From Lachnospiraceae bacterium 10-1 (GTDB lineage Bacteria > Bacillota > Clostridia > Lachnospirales > Lachnospiraceae), in contig KE159819.1 of the NCBI GenBank assembly GCA_000403495.2, positions 261,797-295,717 of the forward strand: a DNA stretch of 33,921 nucleotides, read 5' to 3'. Under the pieces are notes generated by a model, which saw only the letters and a program-made list of their open reading frames with translations, had not been told where the DNA came from and ran no database searches. Numbering within the stretch: position 1 is the first letter of the stretch; each line of letters starts with the position of its first letter. Below, in pieces: positions 16,421-24,153 of the stretch. The position numbers and the translations under genes were made by a program.

Positions 16421-18657
16421 AATCAATTTTAAGTCTGCTGCTGATTCTAAGTCTTTTAACAGCCTGCAGCCTGCAAAAGCAGCCGAAAGAAGGAGCAGCA
16501 CAGACAACTGGACAGCCGGGAGAAGATGAGACGGGCAGTTCCTTAACGGAGAATGGAGCAGATGGTGAGGGAAAAGAAGGGGAGGCATCTGCGGGTGCCC
16601 CGGGGAATGAGAAATCAGGGACAGGAGGGAGGCCTGCGCTGATTGGAAGTATGGAAGAGAGCGGTGAGATCAGTGTATCTCCATGTGTGGAACCATATAC
16701 TATTGAGTCGGATTTGAGTAATGTCTATAACCTGGAGCAGTTTTATTTTTCAGATGAAGAAATGATAGACAAGCTCGCTAAAAACGGGTTCGTTGTATGT
16801 GGAAGCGCCGGAAATGAATTTTTTGAAATTTACGAGATAAACAGATACAGCAATATTCCCAATTTTGTGACTGTGGATTCTTTGATGCATACTTATCATT
16901 TGTACTTTAGTTATCTTTTAAAAAATATAGAAAGAGATTATTTATCAGACAGTATCCGTCAGCTCAGCCTTAAAATGCTGGATAACAGCGCCGCGTTGTA
17001 TGAGCAGTTAAAGGGAAGTGCATGGGAGAGCGCGGCAGCCCGCAATGCTGCATTTTTCACCATAGGGGCGATGCTTTTGGGGGAAGAGCCGGAGGTAAAG
17101 GCATATGTACAGGATATGGTGCAGCAGGAGCTTGACCGGATAAAACAGGCGGATTGGATTTACAAATCGGAAATTACCGGGGATGAGGAGGATTATACCC
17201 AGTATATTCCCCGTGGATATTATGCGGGAGATCAGAAGCTGGAGCAGTATTTTCAGGCAATGATGTGGTATGGCCGGATTCACTTTGCACAGGAAAATGA
17301 GGAGATGGAAAGAAGCGCCCTTTTGATTACCAAAGCATTGACAGAGGATGAGAAGGCCTATGAATTGTGGGAATCCATTTATGCAGTAACTTCATTTTTT
17401 GCGGGAGCAAGCGATGACTTAGGAGTGTGCGAATACGCGCCGGCCGCACAAAAGGCTTTTGGAGAGGATATTTCCCTGGAGACATTAATTTCAGACGAAG
17501 AAGCTTTCCGGCAGTTTCATGCAATGACAGGGGAGCTTCCCCTGCCTCAAATTAATTCCATACCGATTATGGACGGTGAGGATAACGTAATTCCGGGATT
17601 TCGATTTATGGGGCAGAGATTTACCATCGATGCAGCCATTATGCAGAAGATGATTTACAGTGACGTGAAGGAAAATTCTTCGGGAGATAAACGTATGCTT
17701 CCGGATGTGCTGGATGTGCCTGCCGCTCTTGGCAGCGATATGGCGCTTACTATTTTGAAGGAACAGGGAGCGTTTGAATTTTCAGGCTACGGGGAAAATA
17801 TGGAGCAGCTGAAAAAATTTTTAAGTCAGGAAAATGATACCCTTTGGTCGTCAAGTCTGTATGCAGGATGGCTGCATACCCTTCGGCCATTGCTTGTACC
17901 TAAGGGGGAGGGCTACCCTGTTTTCATGCAGAGCAAGGAGTGGACAAAGAAAAATCTGGAATGCTTTGCGGGGAGCTTTACGGAATTAAAGCATGATACG
18001 GTGCTTTACTCCAAGCAGGTAATTGCAGAAATGGGCGGAGACTATATTGAGGATATTGACAGCAGGGGATATGTGGAGCCGGAGCCCTATGTGTATGCAA
18101 GGTTTGCTGCTTTGGCCGGTGAGACGTCAAAAGGGCTTAAGGCATATGGAATGCTTAGTCAGGCGGATGAGGAAAATCTGTCTATTTTGTATGAGATAGC
18201 GGACCGACTGTGGAAAATTTCCAATAAAGAGCTGAAAGATGAGGTGCTTTCCGCGGAGGACTATGACTTTATCCAGTGCTATGGCGGCAACCTTGAGCAT
18301 TTCTGGTATGAGACAGTAAAGGAAGAAACAGAAGATATGGTATCTACTCAGGAGTGTCCTGCCGCAGTGGTGGTGGATATTGCAACAAATCCCAATGGAA
18401 TTGTGCTTGAAGCAGCCACCGGAAATCCGTCTGTTATCTATGTGGTGGTTAAAGTGGACGGAAAGATTAAAATTGCAAAGGGAAGCGTTTATTCTTTTTA
18501 TCAGTTCTCCTGGCCCCTGGAAGATCGGCTGACCGACGCAAAGTGGCGTCAGATGTTGGGCATACAGGCGGATGAAAACGGAAACCATAATTATGATTTG
18601 TCAATCCCCAAACCGGATTGGACAGGAAGCTATCGTTTCAAGTATGCGTGGGAATAA
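16402..18657 (+). CDS. DUF3160-family lipoprotein
   Basis: The 751-residue protein has a basic start, a hydrophobic stretch and a lipobox ending LTAC (Cys22), then a low-complexity Gly/Glu/Ser linker to about residue 75. The remainder matches the DUF3160 pattern, including an FVTVDSLMHTYHLYFSYLL segment around 155-175 and a mainly helical body with many Trp and Tyr. It would sit on the outer face of the membrane. No catalytic motif is known to me for DUF3160. It has GGAAAGGG upstream, its own promoter, and overlaps the following CapA-like gene by 14 bases, indicating a shared function. Confidence 0.82.
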   Translation: MQKRKLKSILSLLLILSLLTACSLQKQPKEGAAQTTGQPGEDETGSSLTENGADGEGKEGEASAGAPGNEKSGTGGRPALIGSMEESGEISVSPCVEPYTIESDLSNVYNLEQFYFSDEEMIDKLAKNGFVVCGSAGNEFFEIYEINRYSNIPNFVTVDSLMHTYHLYFSYLLKNIERDYLSDSIRQLSLKMLDNSAALYEQLKGSAWESAAARNAAFFTIGAMLLGEEPEVKAYVQDMVQQELDRIKQADWIYKSEITGDEEDYTQYIPRGYYAGDQKLEQYFQAMMWYGRIHFAQENEEMERSALLITKALTEDEKAYELWESIYAVTSFFAGASDDLGVCEYAPAAQKAFGEDISLETLISDEEAFRQFHAMTGELPLPQINSIPIMDGEDNVIPGFRFMGQRFTIDAAIMQKMIYSDVKENSSGDKRMLPDVLDVPAALGSDMALTILKEQGAFEFSGYGENMEQLKKFLSQENDTLWSSSLYAGWLHTLRPLLVPKGEGYPVFMQSKEWTKKNLECFAGSFTELKHDTVLYSKQVIAEMGGDYIEDIDSRGYVEPEPYVYARFAALAGETSKGLKAYGMLSQADEENLSILYEIADRLWKISNKELKDEVLSAEDYDFIQCYGGNLEHFWYETVKEETEDMVSTQECPAAVVVDIATNPNGIVLEAATGNPSVIYVVVKVDGKIKIAKGSVYSFYQFSWPLEDRLTDAKWRQMLGIQADENGNHNYDLSIPKPDWTGSYRFKYAWE

Positions 18658-20092
18658 ACTATTATTAAAAACAGGGATTTTTGCCCTGATGCTGGTTGGT
18701 ATGGGCATTATTTGGTATGTTTTATGGGTAAATGGCGCCTTTCTGCCGGGCTGGATAGAGTGGAAAAATGAAATACTCAATGACCAATCTGGTCAATATG
18801 ATATATCAGTAAACCATAAATCTGCTCAGATTACCTATGAAGATGAAGTGATTTTTACTTCCCCGAATGAGGTGAAGGTGCAGAGTGCATTGTGCTGCGA
18901 CATTGACAATGACCGGGAGGATGAGCTGATACTTCTCTGCTGGAAAACAGGGCGGTTTGGAACTCATAGGCCTTTTTGGGTGGAAAAGGATGAAAGAAAG
19001 TGGTCACAGCATATTTTTATATATGAGTTTGAGCAGGAGAAGGTCAGGCCTAAGTGGATGTCTTCTTATATTGGACAGGATGTAATGGAACTGGCTTCAA
19101 ATGGAAAAAGCGCCCCTTTTACCAGACTTTGGCTGACTGATCCGGAGGGGAACACAAGCAGTTTTAAATGGGACGTGTGGGGATTTACCAGAGAAGATAC
19201 GGAAGTGTCTTTTGCAGTATTTGGAGATATTTTAATTCATGAACCGATTTACAGGTATGCTTTGCGCCATGAGGAATCTTTTGATTTCCTGTTTGAAAAT
19301 GTGAGGGATGTGATTGCGCTAAGTGATGTTGCAGTGATTAACCAGGAAACGCCCTATACGGATAACCCGGCAATGTACAGCGATTATCCCAGGTTTGGAA
19401 CGCCTCTTTTAGCCGGGCAGGCGGTAGTGGATGCCGGCTTTGACGTGGTGACCTGCGCCACAAACCATGCCCTTGACAGGGGAGAGGTGGGAGTTGACCT
19501 GACAAAAAATTTTTTTGACTCCCATGAAGTAATCTGTCTGGGAATACAGACAGAGGCGGAAAGACAGGACCGCCCCTATGAAATCCTCACAAGAAAAGAT
19601 ATTAAGTTTGCCCTTTTTAATTATACCTATGGCACCAATGGAATCAAACTTCCGGAAGAAAATCCGTATATGGTGCATCTATTGGAGGACGAAGCAAAAA
19701 TCAGGAAGGATATTGAGGCGGCCGGGAAGGAAGCTGATTTTGTGATTGTATTTGCCCACTGGGGCAGCGAATACACAGAGCAAATTGATGAGTTTCAGCA
19801 AGAATGGGCACAGATCTTTTTGGAAAGCGGAGTGGATGTGGTGGTTGGAACTCACCCTCATGTGCTCCAGCCCTGTGAGGTTCTCACCAGTGAGGATGGG
19901 CATAAGATGCTGGTTTTTTATTCTATTGGAAACTTTATCAGCGCCCAATCGGAGAAAAGCTGCGTAAAGGGCGGCATGGCGGAATTTACCGTATCCCTTA
20001 CGAGAGAAGGGTATCAGATTACGGATTATTCCCTTAAACCTCTTTCGATTACCTGGCAGGAGGGCGGGAAGTTTGTGGTGGATTTTGTGTAA
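18644..20092 (+). CDS. CapA-like membrane-anchored metallophosphatase-fold protein
   Basis: From ATG 18644 the protein is 482 residues with an N-terminal membrane anchor (about residues 8-28). A region with a CDIDNDREDELILL motif follows, resembling VCBS/FG-GAP calcium-binding repeats. From about 188 to the end it is a PGA_cap domain: FGDILIH, INQETP, CATNHALDRGE, FAHWGSEY, GTHPHVLQP and YSIGNFISA carry the metal-site Asp, Asn and His residues of this calcineurin-like group. CapA proteins act in poly-gamma-glutamate or cell-surface polymer handling, but no other cap genes are here. ATG 18572 would place the anchor 24 residues in; the later start is preferred. Overlap with the DUF3160 gene implies coupling. 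Confidence 0.82.
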   Translation: MRGNKLLLKTGIFALMLVGMGIIWYVLWVNGAFLPGWIEWKNEILNDQSGQYDISVNHKSAQITYEDEVIFTSPNEVKVQSALCCDIDNDREDELILLCWKTGRFGTHRPFWVEKDERKWSQHIFIYEFEQEKVRPKWMSSYIGQDVMELASNGKSAPFTRLWLTDPEGNTSSFKWDVWGFTREDTEVSFAVFGDILIHEPIYRYALRHEESFDFLFENVRDVIALSDVAVINQETPYTDNPAMYSDYPRFGTPLLAGQAVVDAGFDVVTCATNHALDRGEVGVDLTKNFFDSHEVICLGIQTEAERQDRPYEILTRKDIKFALFNYTYGTNGIKLPEENPYMVHLLEDEAKIRKDIEAAGKEADFVIVFAHWGSEYTEQIDEFQQEWAQIFLESGVDVVVGTHPHVLQPCEVLTSEDGHKMLVFYSIGNFISAQSEKSCVKGGMAEFTVSLTREGYQITDYSLKPLSITWQEGGKFVVDFV

Positions 20093-20111
20093 AAATGAAT
20101 GCTGTTAGTTA

Positions 20112-20141
20112 TTGTGTGCTTATAAAACTTCATGATACAAT
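20112..20141 (+). promoter_or_regulatory. Promoter candidate of the ATPase pair
   Basis: TTGTGT (20112-20117), an 18-base spacer and TACAAT (20136-20141), 38 bases before the ATPase start. The pair appears to be its own transcription unit. Confidence 0.5.
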
Positions 20142-20178
20142 ATTACAATAATCAGCTTGTTAGTAATGGGGTGTGAAG

Positions 20179-21531
20179 ATGCAGAAAATATATATTAGAA
20201 ATAACGGTCCGGTAAAAAATTTTGAAATGGAAGTTAAAAAATTCAATTTATTAATTGGGGAACAGGCAACCGGAAAAAGTACTATTGCCAAAAGCGTTTA
20301 TTATTTTAAGACTATAAAAACTAAAATTATCGATTATCTAACACAAGTGTACGATTCAAATTCTTATAATAGTGTTTCCCAGGAGAAAGTCTGGTTTGAT
20401 AAGGCTATAAAATCTGAATTGAAAAATATTTTTATAAAGTTATTTGGATATAGTTGGGATTTGAATCCCGAATTTTATATGAAATATGATTATGCGGAGA
20501 GCGTTTGGATACAGGTGAAATTGAAAAGGGGAGATAGGGATAAACAGTATATAAGCGTAACCTATTCGCCGGAGTTATTAAATTCCATTAAAAAGCTGCA
20601 AATGGAAATACGGGAAATGTATCATAGTAATGAAGGAATAATTAAAACCAGTCTTGTACTTACAAATGAAGAACGAAAAAGAAATCATGAAATGATAGTT
20701 CATAGAGTCAATGAGATTTTTTGTGATAATAAAGAAACCTATTATATTCCTGCCGGGCGAAGCCTCCTGACAGTAATGTCAAACAATCGAGCGATAATGA
20801 ATAACGCTGGCAATCTGGATTTGATAACGGAAATGTTTATGATGCTGATTGACAGTGTCCGCAATAGCTTTGGAAATGGCGTCCGAAAAGCACATCTTTT
20901 TTATCCTGTAGAAAAAAGACAGTTCGATGTTAAAAATATTGCAGATTTTATTATAAACATTGAAAAGGGAGAATATTTTTATAATGGCGGGAGGGAATTC
21001 CTGAAGATAGAAGAAGATGTTGAGCATCCGGTGGCAATTAATTTTGCGTCATCAGGGCAACAGGAGATTTTGTGGCTTTTAAATTTTATGTATGTTTTAA
21101 TGCTACGGGAAGAAGATGTATTTTTGATTATTGAAGAACCGGAAGCGCATATTTATCCATTGCTTCAAAAAAGAGTAATGGAATTTATTGCCTTATTTAC
21201 CAATATGCAGGATAGCGGTGTATTTATCACAACACACAGCCCCTATATTCTTACTGTTGCTAATAACCTGTATTATGCGGGGGTATTGGCAGAAGATGGT
21301 CAGGTCAAAGAGGTTTACAGGGTTTTGAATAAAAATTATATAATTAAAAAAGGAGAGCTTTCGGCATATAAGCTGCTTACAAATAGTGTACTTAAAAAGC
21401 AGCATTATATTAAATTATTGGATGAAGAAGAAAAGGAAATAGAATCAAATTTAATTGATGATGTGTCATTGCAGGTAAATGAGCTATACACTGCATTATA
21501 TGGCATTGAATTGGATAAAGAGCAGGGATAA
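20179..21531 (+). CDS. AAA/ABC-type ATPase (RecF/OLD-like), putative defence component
   Basis: The 450-residue protein opens with IYIRNNGPVKNFE, typical of RecF/SMC-like ATPases. It has Walker A GEQATGKST (27-35, Lys33), a signature-like ASSGQQE (290-296), Walker B LIIEEPEAH (Glu319/Glu320) and a THSPYIL switch histidine (His353). This is the architecture of ATPases in OLD, PARIS (AriA) and Septu-like systems, where ATPase and effector are encoded together. The next gene starts three bases after its stop. Codons are visibly more A/T-rich than in the sugar operons, suggesting acquisition. ATG 20179 is chosen for its GGGGTG site; GTG 20173 is also in frame. No TOPRIM domain is seen, so it is not OLD itself. 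Confidence 0.8.
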   Translation: MQKIYIRNNGPVKNFEMEVKKFNLLIGEQATGKSTIAKSVYYFKTIKTKIIDYLTQVYDSNSYNSVSQEKVWFDKAIKSELKNIFIKLFGYSWDLNPEFYMKYDYAESVWIQVKLKRGDRDKQYISVTYSPELLNSIKKLQMEIREMYHSNEGIIKTSLVLTNEERKRNHEMIVHRVNEIFCDNKETYYIPAGRSLLTVMSNNRAIMNNAGNLDLITEMFMMLIDSVRNSFGNGVRKAHLFYPVEKRQFDVKNIADFIINIEKGEYFYNGGREFLKIEEDVEHPVAINFASSGQQEILWLLNFMYVLMLREEDVFLIIEEPEAHIYPLLQKRVMEFIALFTNMQDSGVFITTHSPYILTVANNLYYAGVLAEDGQVKEVYRVLNKNYIIKKGELSAYKLLTNSVLKKQHYIKLLDEEEKEIESNLIDDVSLQVNELYTALYGIELDKEQG

Positions 21532-21534
21532 GAT

Positions 21535-22197
21535 ATGGCAAAAAACAAAAGGCAGAGGAAGTCATTTATCACTGAGGGGACAGAAGGGTTAAAATATGTG
21601 ATTGATGACATAGAGCATCAGAGTAAAGCATTGGTACCTATACAAATTGATGCAGGAAATCAGGTTGAAATTGTGCAGGTGGATGGCGGTTTAATTGCAG
21701 GGTTGCCAGAGGGAGAGGTTATATGTGATAATCTGGTATATACAGTAAAAGATAACTGCAGGGGACTGAATATTACCTGGATTATAGAATTAAAAGGAAC
21801 AAAAAATCCTAAAGAAGCAAGACATTCTATAAAACAGATTATAAGCAGCATACAATATTTTCAAGACCAGGCTGCATACCCGCAGGCATTTAAATATGTT
21901 AATAATAGAGATTACGTATTTGCTGCTATTGCAGGAGCACCTGATAAAACGCTTCCAGTGCTGAATAACGGGGACTTAAAAGCCCTTTGTCAAAAGCTGA
22001 TGGCGATCAGTGCTAAGAGAAAGAGTATAAAAGATATGTTTATGCTTTTTTGCTATATAAAACCCAATAGTCAATGTAAAAAAGCTGAAATAAGGGGAAA
22101 TAAACCACCATATAATATTTATTGTTATAAAAATCAGGGGGGATATATTTCATACCCCTCTATGTTGATGAAACTATTGGAGGATAAATATAATTAA
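21535..22197 (+). CDS. Small partner protein with PD-(D/E)xK-nuclease-like pattern
   Basis: The 220-residue protein begins with a basic, hydrophilic tail. It has Asp65 (ICDNLVYT) followed by Glu85-Leu-Lys87 at the end of a hydrophobic strand (TWIIELKGTK), then a helix. This is the D...ExK spacing of PD-(D/E)xK nucleases. The remaining half includes DYVFAAIAGAPD and a Tyr-rich end. I do not recognise a named family. Coupling to the ATPase upstream suggests it is the effector or target-recognition subunit of a two-gene system. The alternative is an uncharacterised ATPase partner without nuclease activity. It converges on the GntR gene with only seven bases between stops and no terminator. Confidence 0.6.
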   Translation: MAKNKRQRKSFITEGTEGLKYVIDDIEHQSKALVPIQIDAGNQVEIVQVDGGLIAGLPEGEVICDNLVYTVKDNCRGLNITWIIELKGTKNPKEARHSIKQIISSIQYFQDQAAYPQAFKYVNNRDYVFAAIAGAPDKTLPVLNNGDLKALCQKLMAISAKRKSIKDMFMLFCYIKPNSQCKKAEIRGNKPPYNIYCYKNQGGYISYPSMLMKLLEDKYN

Positions 22198-22204
22198 AGC
22201 CTGA

Positions 22205-23671
22205 TTACATAGAGCGTTCCACAAAGTGTGTTGGCATCTGGTAATAATTATGCCGGAACAAATGATCATCCACCAGCTCTGCCAGACGATCCATTTCTTT
22301 TTGCGCATCCATGCCTGATGCTATGTTGTAATAGGCATAAGCAAACTGTTTGCTGAAAAAGGGGTAAGCCGGAGTCTGGGGTCTGGTAAAGGAAGAGTGA
22401 TGGAGTTGGGAAAACAAAATATTGGTGTTATTAGAAACCGTATTAAAGTTATCCATAACCTCATAAATTTCCTTTAAAACAGGAATACCCGTATACTTGC
22501 TTATTTTCAACTGATTTTGAATGGTAAATACATATTGGATAAACTGGCAGCACTGGATGGGGTTTTTGGTCTGTCTTGACATGCAAAGTCCCCAGCTTCC
22601 GTGAGGCGTTGCAGCCTGCAGCCCTTTGGGAAGAGGAATAATCCCTACATTTTCGCTGTTTTTCAGAGATTGAAAATAGGCGCTGGGAAGGGACAGACTC
22701 ATGGCAAAGTTGTCCGGAAAGCTGGCGCTGATATTTTCAATATGAGTATAGTGATATTTATGAAACAGATCGCCCAGCCACTGCATAGCAGCGACGGAAG
22801 ATGCTGAGTTGATAAAGCCGTTGGTCTTCGTCAAATCTTCACTGAAAAAACTGCCCATATTCTGCAGAATAAAAGGAAGACCGGAATAGCTGTTCCATTC
22901 TCCTGATTTTGGCGATAAGCCCCGTCCGGAATCCATAAGAAGGGGATAGGGAAGAGAGGTTTTTTCCCTGATCAGGCTGCAGATGGATAAAAATTCCTCC
23001 CAACTCCAGGCTTCCGTGATATTTGCGGGGATTCTGATCTGCAGGCGCTTAAACAGCTCTTTATTATAAAGGATGCAGAGGGTAGATTCCGTGTAACCCA
23101 GGTGGTAAAGCTTCCCTTCGTAGCTGCCCTGTTGTATGATCTGTTTCATAAAGGAATTTAAAAAAGAAGGTTCCATGTAATCATCAAAAGGAAGCAGAGA
23201 GTTCATATAGGCCCAGTAAGCCACGTCGGGACCGTCAAGAGAGAGAATATCCGGCGCATTGCCGCTGGCAAAGCTTTGCAGAAGCGAGTCACGCAAGGGA
23301 GCCTTTTCATTGGAAAGAAAAGTGGCATTTACGGAAAATCCCTGATTGGAATTGTTGAATTCATCAATTAACGAGATCCAGAACTGCTCCTCTCCCTGCT
23401 CCATAGGACACAGATATAAGGAAAGAACCAGGCGGGATTTGGAGCGGTCGGTGACAAAGCTGCCTTTTCCCTGCTGGCGAATGATATAGCCCTCCGCTTC
23501 CAGATTCTTTAGCGCCTGGGTGATGGTGCTTTTACTGACGCCAAGGGAGCGCATCAGTTCATTATCAGAAGGAATGGCATCTCCCGGAAGGTAGGTGCCA
23601 TTTTCAATTTTTTTAATTAACGTATTTTTTATGGTAACGTACTTTGGAATACGTACATTTGTAGTGTGCAT
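22205..23671 (-). CDS. GntR-family regulator fused to a solute-binding-protein domain
   Basis: Residues 8-75 are a GntR winged helix (YVTIKNTLIKKIENG, LPSDNEL-type motif, SKSTITQALKNLEAEG, GKGSFV). From about residue 82 to 488 the protein resembles a family 1 extracellular solute-binding protein, with PDILSLDGPDVAYWA near 140 and YNKELFKRL near 205. There is no signal peptide, so the sensor is cytoplasmic. GntR proteins with LacI-type sensors (AraR) are known; a type 2 SBP sensor is less usual. It starts at ATG 23671 with AGGAGGAAC upstream. It diverges from the GH116-SBP-permease operon, whose leader has two TTGTTCGAATAA-type palindromes that it probably binds. Confidence 0.88.
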   Translation of the reverse strand: MHTTNVRIPKYVTIKNTLIKKIENGTYLPGDAIPSDNELMRSLGVSKSTITQALKNLEAEGYIIRQQGKGSFVTDRSKSRLVLSLYLCPMEQGEEQFWISLIDEFNNSNQGFSVNATFLSNEKAPLRDSLLQSFASGNAPDILSLDGPDVAYWAYMNSLLPFDDYMEPSFLNSFMKQIIQQGSYEGKLYHLGYTESTLCILYNKELFKRLQIRIPANITEAWSWEEFLSICSLIREKTSLPYPLLMDSGRGLSPKSGEWNSYSGLPFILQNMGSFFSEDLTKTNGFINSASSVAAMQWLGDLFHKYHYTHIENISASFPDNFAMSLSLPSAYFQSLKNSENVGIIPLPKGLQAATPHGSWGLCMSRQTKNPIQCCQFIQYVFTIQNQLKISKYTGIPVLKEIYEVMDNFNTVSNNTNILFSQLHHSSFTRPQTPAYPFFSKQFAYAYYNIASGMDAQKEMDRLAELVDDHLFRHNYYQMPTHFVERSM

Positions 23672-23695
23672 GATAGTTCCTCCTGAAATTTATTG

Positions 23696-23881
23696 TTTAT
23701 CCGTAACAGTTCAGCCATAAAATAATGAAAAAGCGGCGTGGGTGCTTGCACACAAAGCAGTTTTTTCATTATTTTATGAGCGGAGCGCCTCATTATGAAA
23801 TAAAAGATGAGCCACGCCAGTGGCGACGGATGCGAAGCAGACGCTTTTATGAATATTGAGGGCTGAACTGTTACGTTTATC
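23696..23881. mobile_element. MITE-like element with target-site duplication
   Basis: A 174-bp non-coding element at 23702-23875 has 15-bp perfect terminal inverted repeats (CGTAACAGTTCAGCC and its complement). It is flanked on both sides by the direct repeat TTTATC (23696-23701 and 23876-23881). Inside the left half is a second perfect 17-bp palindrome (CATAAAATAATGAAAAA and its complement, about 23716-23778), and the right half holds GCCAC/GTGGC. No transposase is encoded, so it must have been moved in trans. It lies about 25 bases upstream of the regulator's ribosome site. Confidence 0.8.
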
Positions 23882-23903
23882 CTTTAATCGTTTTGAAAAG
23901 GGA

Positions 23904-23932
23904 TTGACAAAACTTTTTTTGTATGGTAGTAT
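23904..23932 (+). promoter_or_regulatory. Strong promoter of the GH116-SBP-permease operon
   Basis: TTGACA (23904-23909), a 17-base spacer and TAGTAT (23927-23932). The start of transcription would fall just before or within the first operator palindrome. The leader to the GH116 start is about 210 bases. Confidence 0.75.
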
Positions 23933-23940
23933 CATAACAT

Positions 23941-24026
23941 AAGTTGTTCGAATAATCAAGAGAAAAGGTAAAACTCCTCAATAAAATAAAGAGGAGTTAT
24001 TAAATAAAATAAGTTATTCGAACAAC
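23941..24026. promoter_or_regulatory. Paired operator palindromes flanking a leader hairpin
   Basis: TTGTTCGAATAA (23944-23955) and its exact complement TTATTCGAACAA (24014-24025) share the TTCGAA core and are 70 bases apart, about seven helical turns, suiting repression by looping. The first sits at the expected transcription start. The pattern resembles GntR/AraR-type operators. Between them AACTCCTC/GAGGAGTT (23972-23998) makes an 8-bp RNA hairpin without a T-run. Confidence 0.6.
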
Positions 24027-24036
24027 CGAATAAGAG

Positions 24037-24044
24037 AAAGGAGG
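24037..24044 (+). promoter_or_regulatory. Displaced Shine-Dalgarno AAAGGAGG
   Basis: A consensus ribosome site that has no start codon at normal distance; the next plausible starts are at 24124 and 24154, beyond the two hairpin repeats. It probably served the GH116 gene before the repeats arrived. Confidence 0.5.
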
Positions 24045-24048
24045 ATAA

Positions 24049-24140
24049 GCACAAGTCAAATATCTAATTAAGCGTAGCTGATTAACTTGTGCTCGCACAA
24101 GTCATATATCCGCTTAGGCGCAGATGATTGATTTGTTGCT
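24049..24140 (+). repeat. Two tandem 45-46 bp hairpin repeats before the GH116 start
   Basis: Copies at 24049-24093 and 24095-24140 both begin GCACAAGTCA, share TTA/GCG and TGATT blocks, and end in CTTGTGCT or TTGTTGCT, with one base between them. The ends of copy 1 are complementary (GCACAAGT/ACTTGTGC), so each can fold as a hairpin. They sit between AAAGGAGG and the start codon. Confidence 0.7.
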
Positions 24141-24153
24141 CACAAAAAGAAAT

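Noticed and set aside
20179-22197. Naming the pair PARIS, Septu, Gabija or OLD
   Set aside because: The ATPase fits several, but the partner shows no TOPRIM, HNH or helicase motifs.
24049-24140. Start of a CRISPR array
   Set aside because: Only two copies, adjacent with a single base between them and no spacers; no cas genes.
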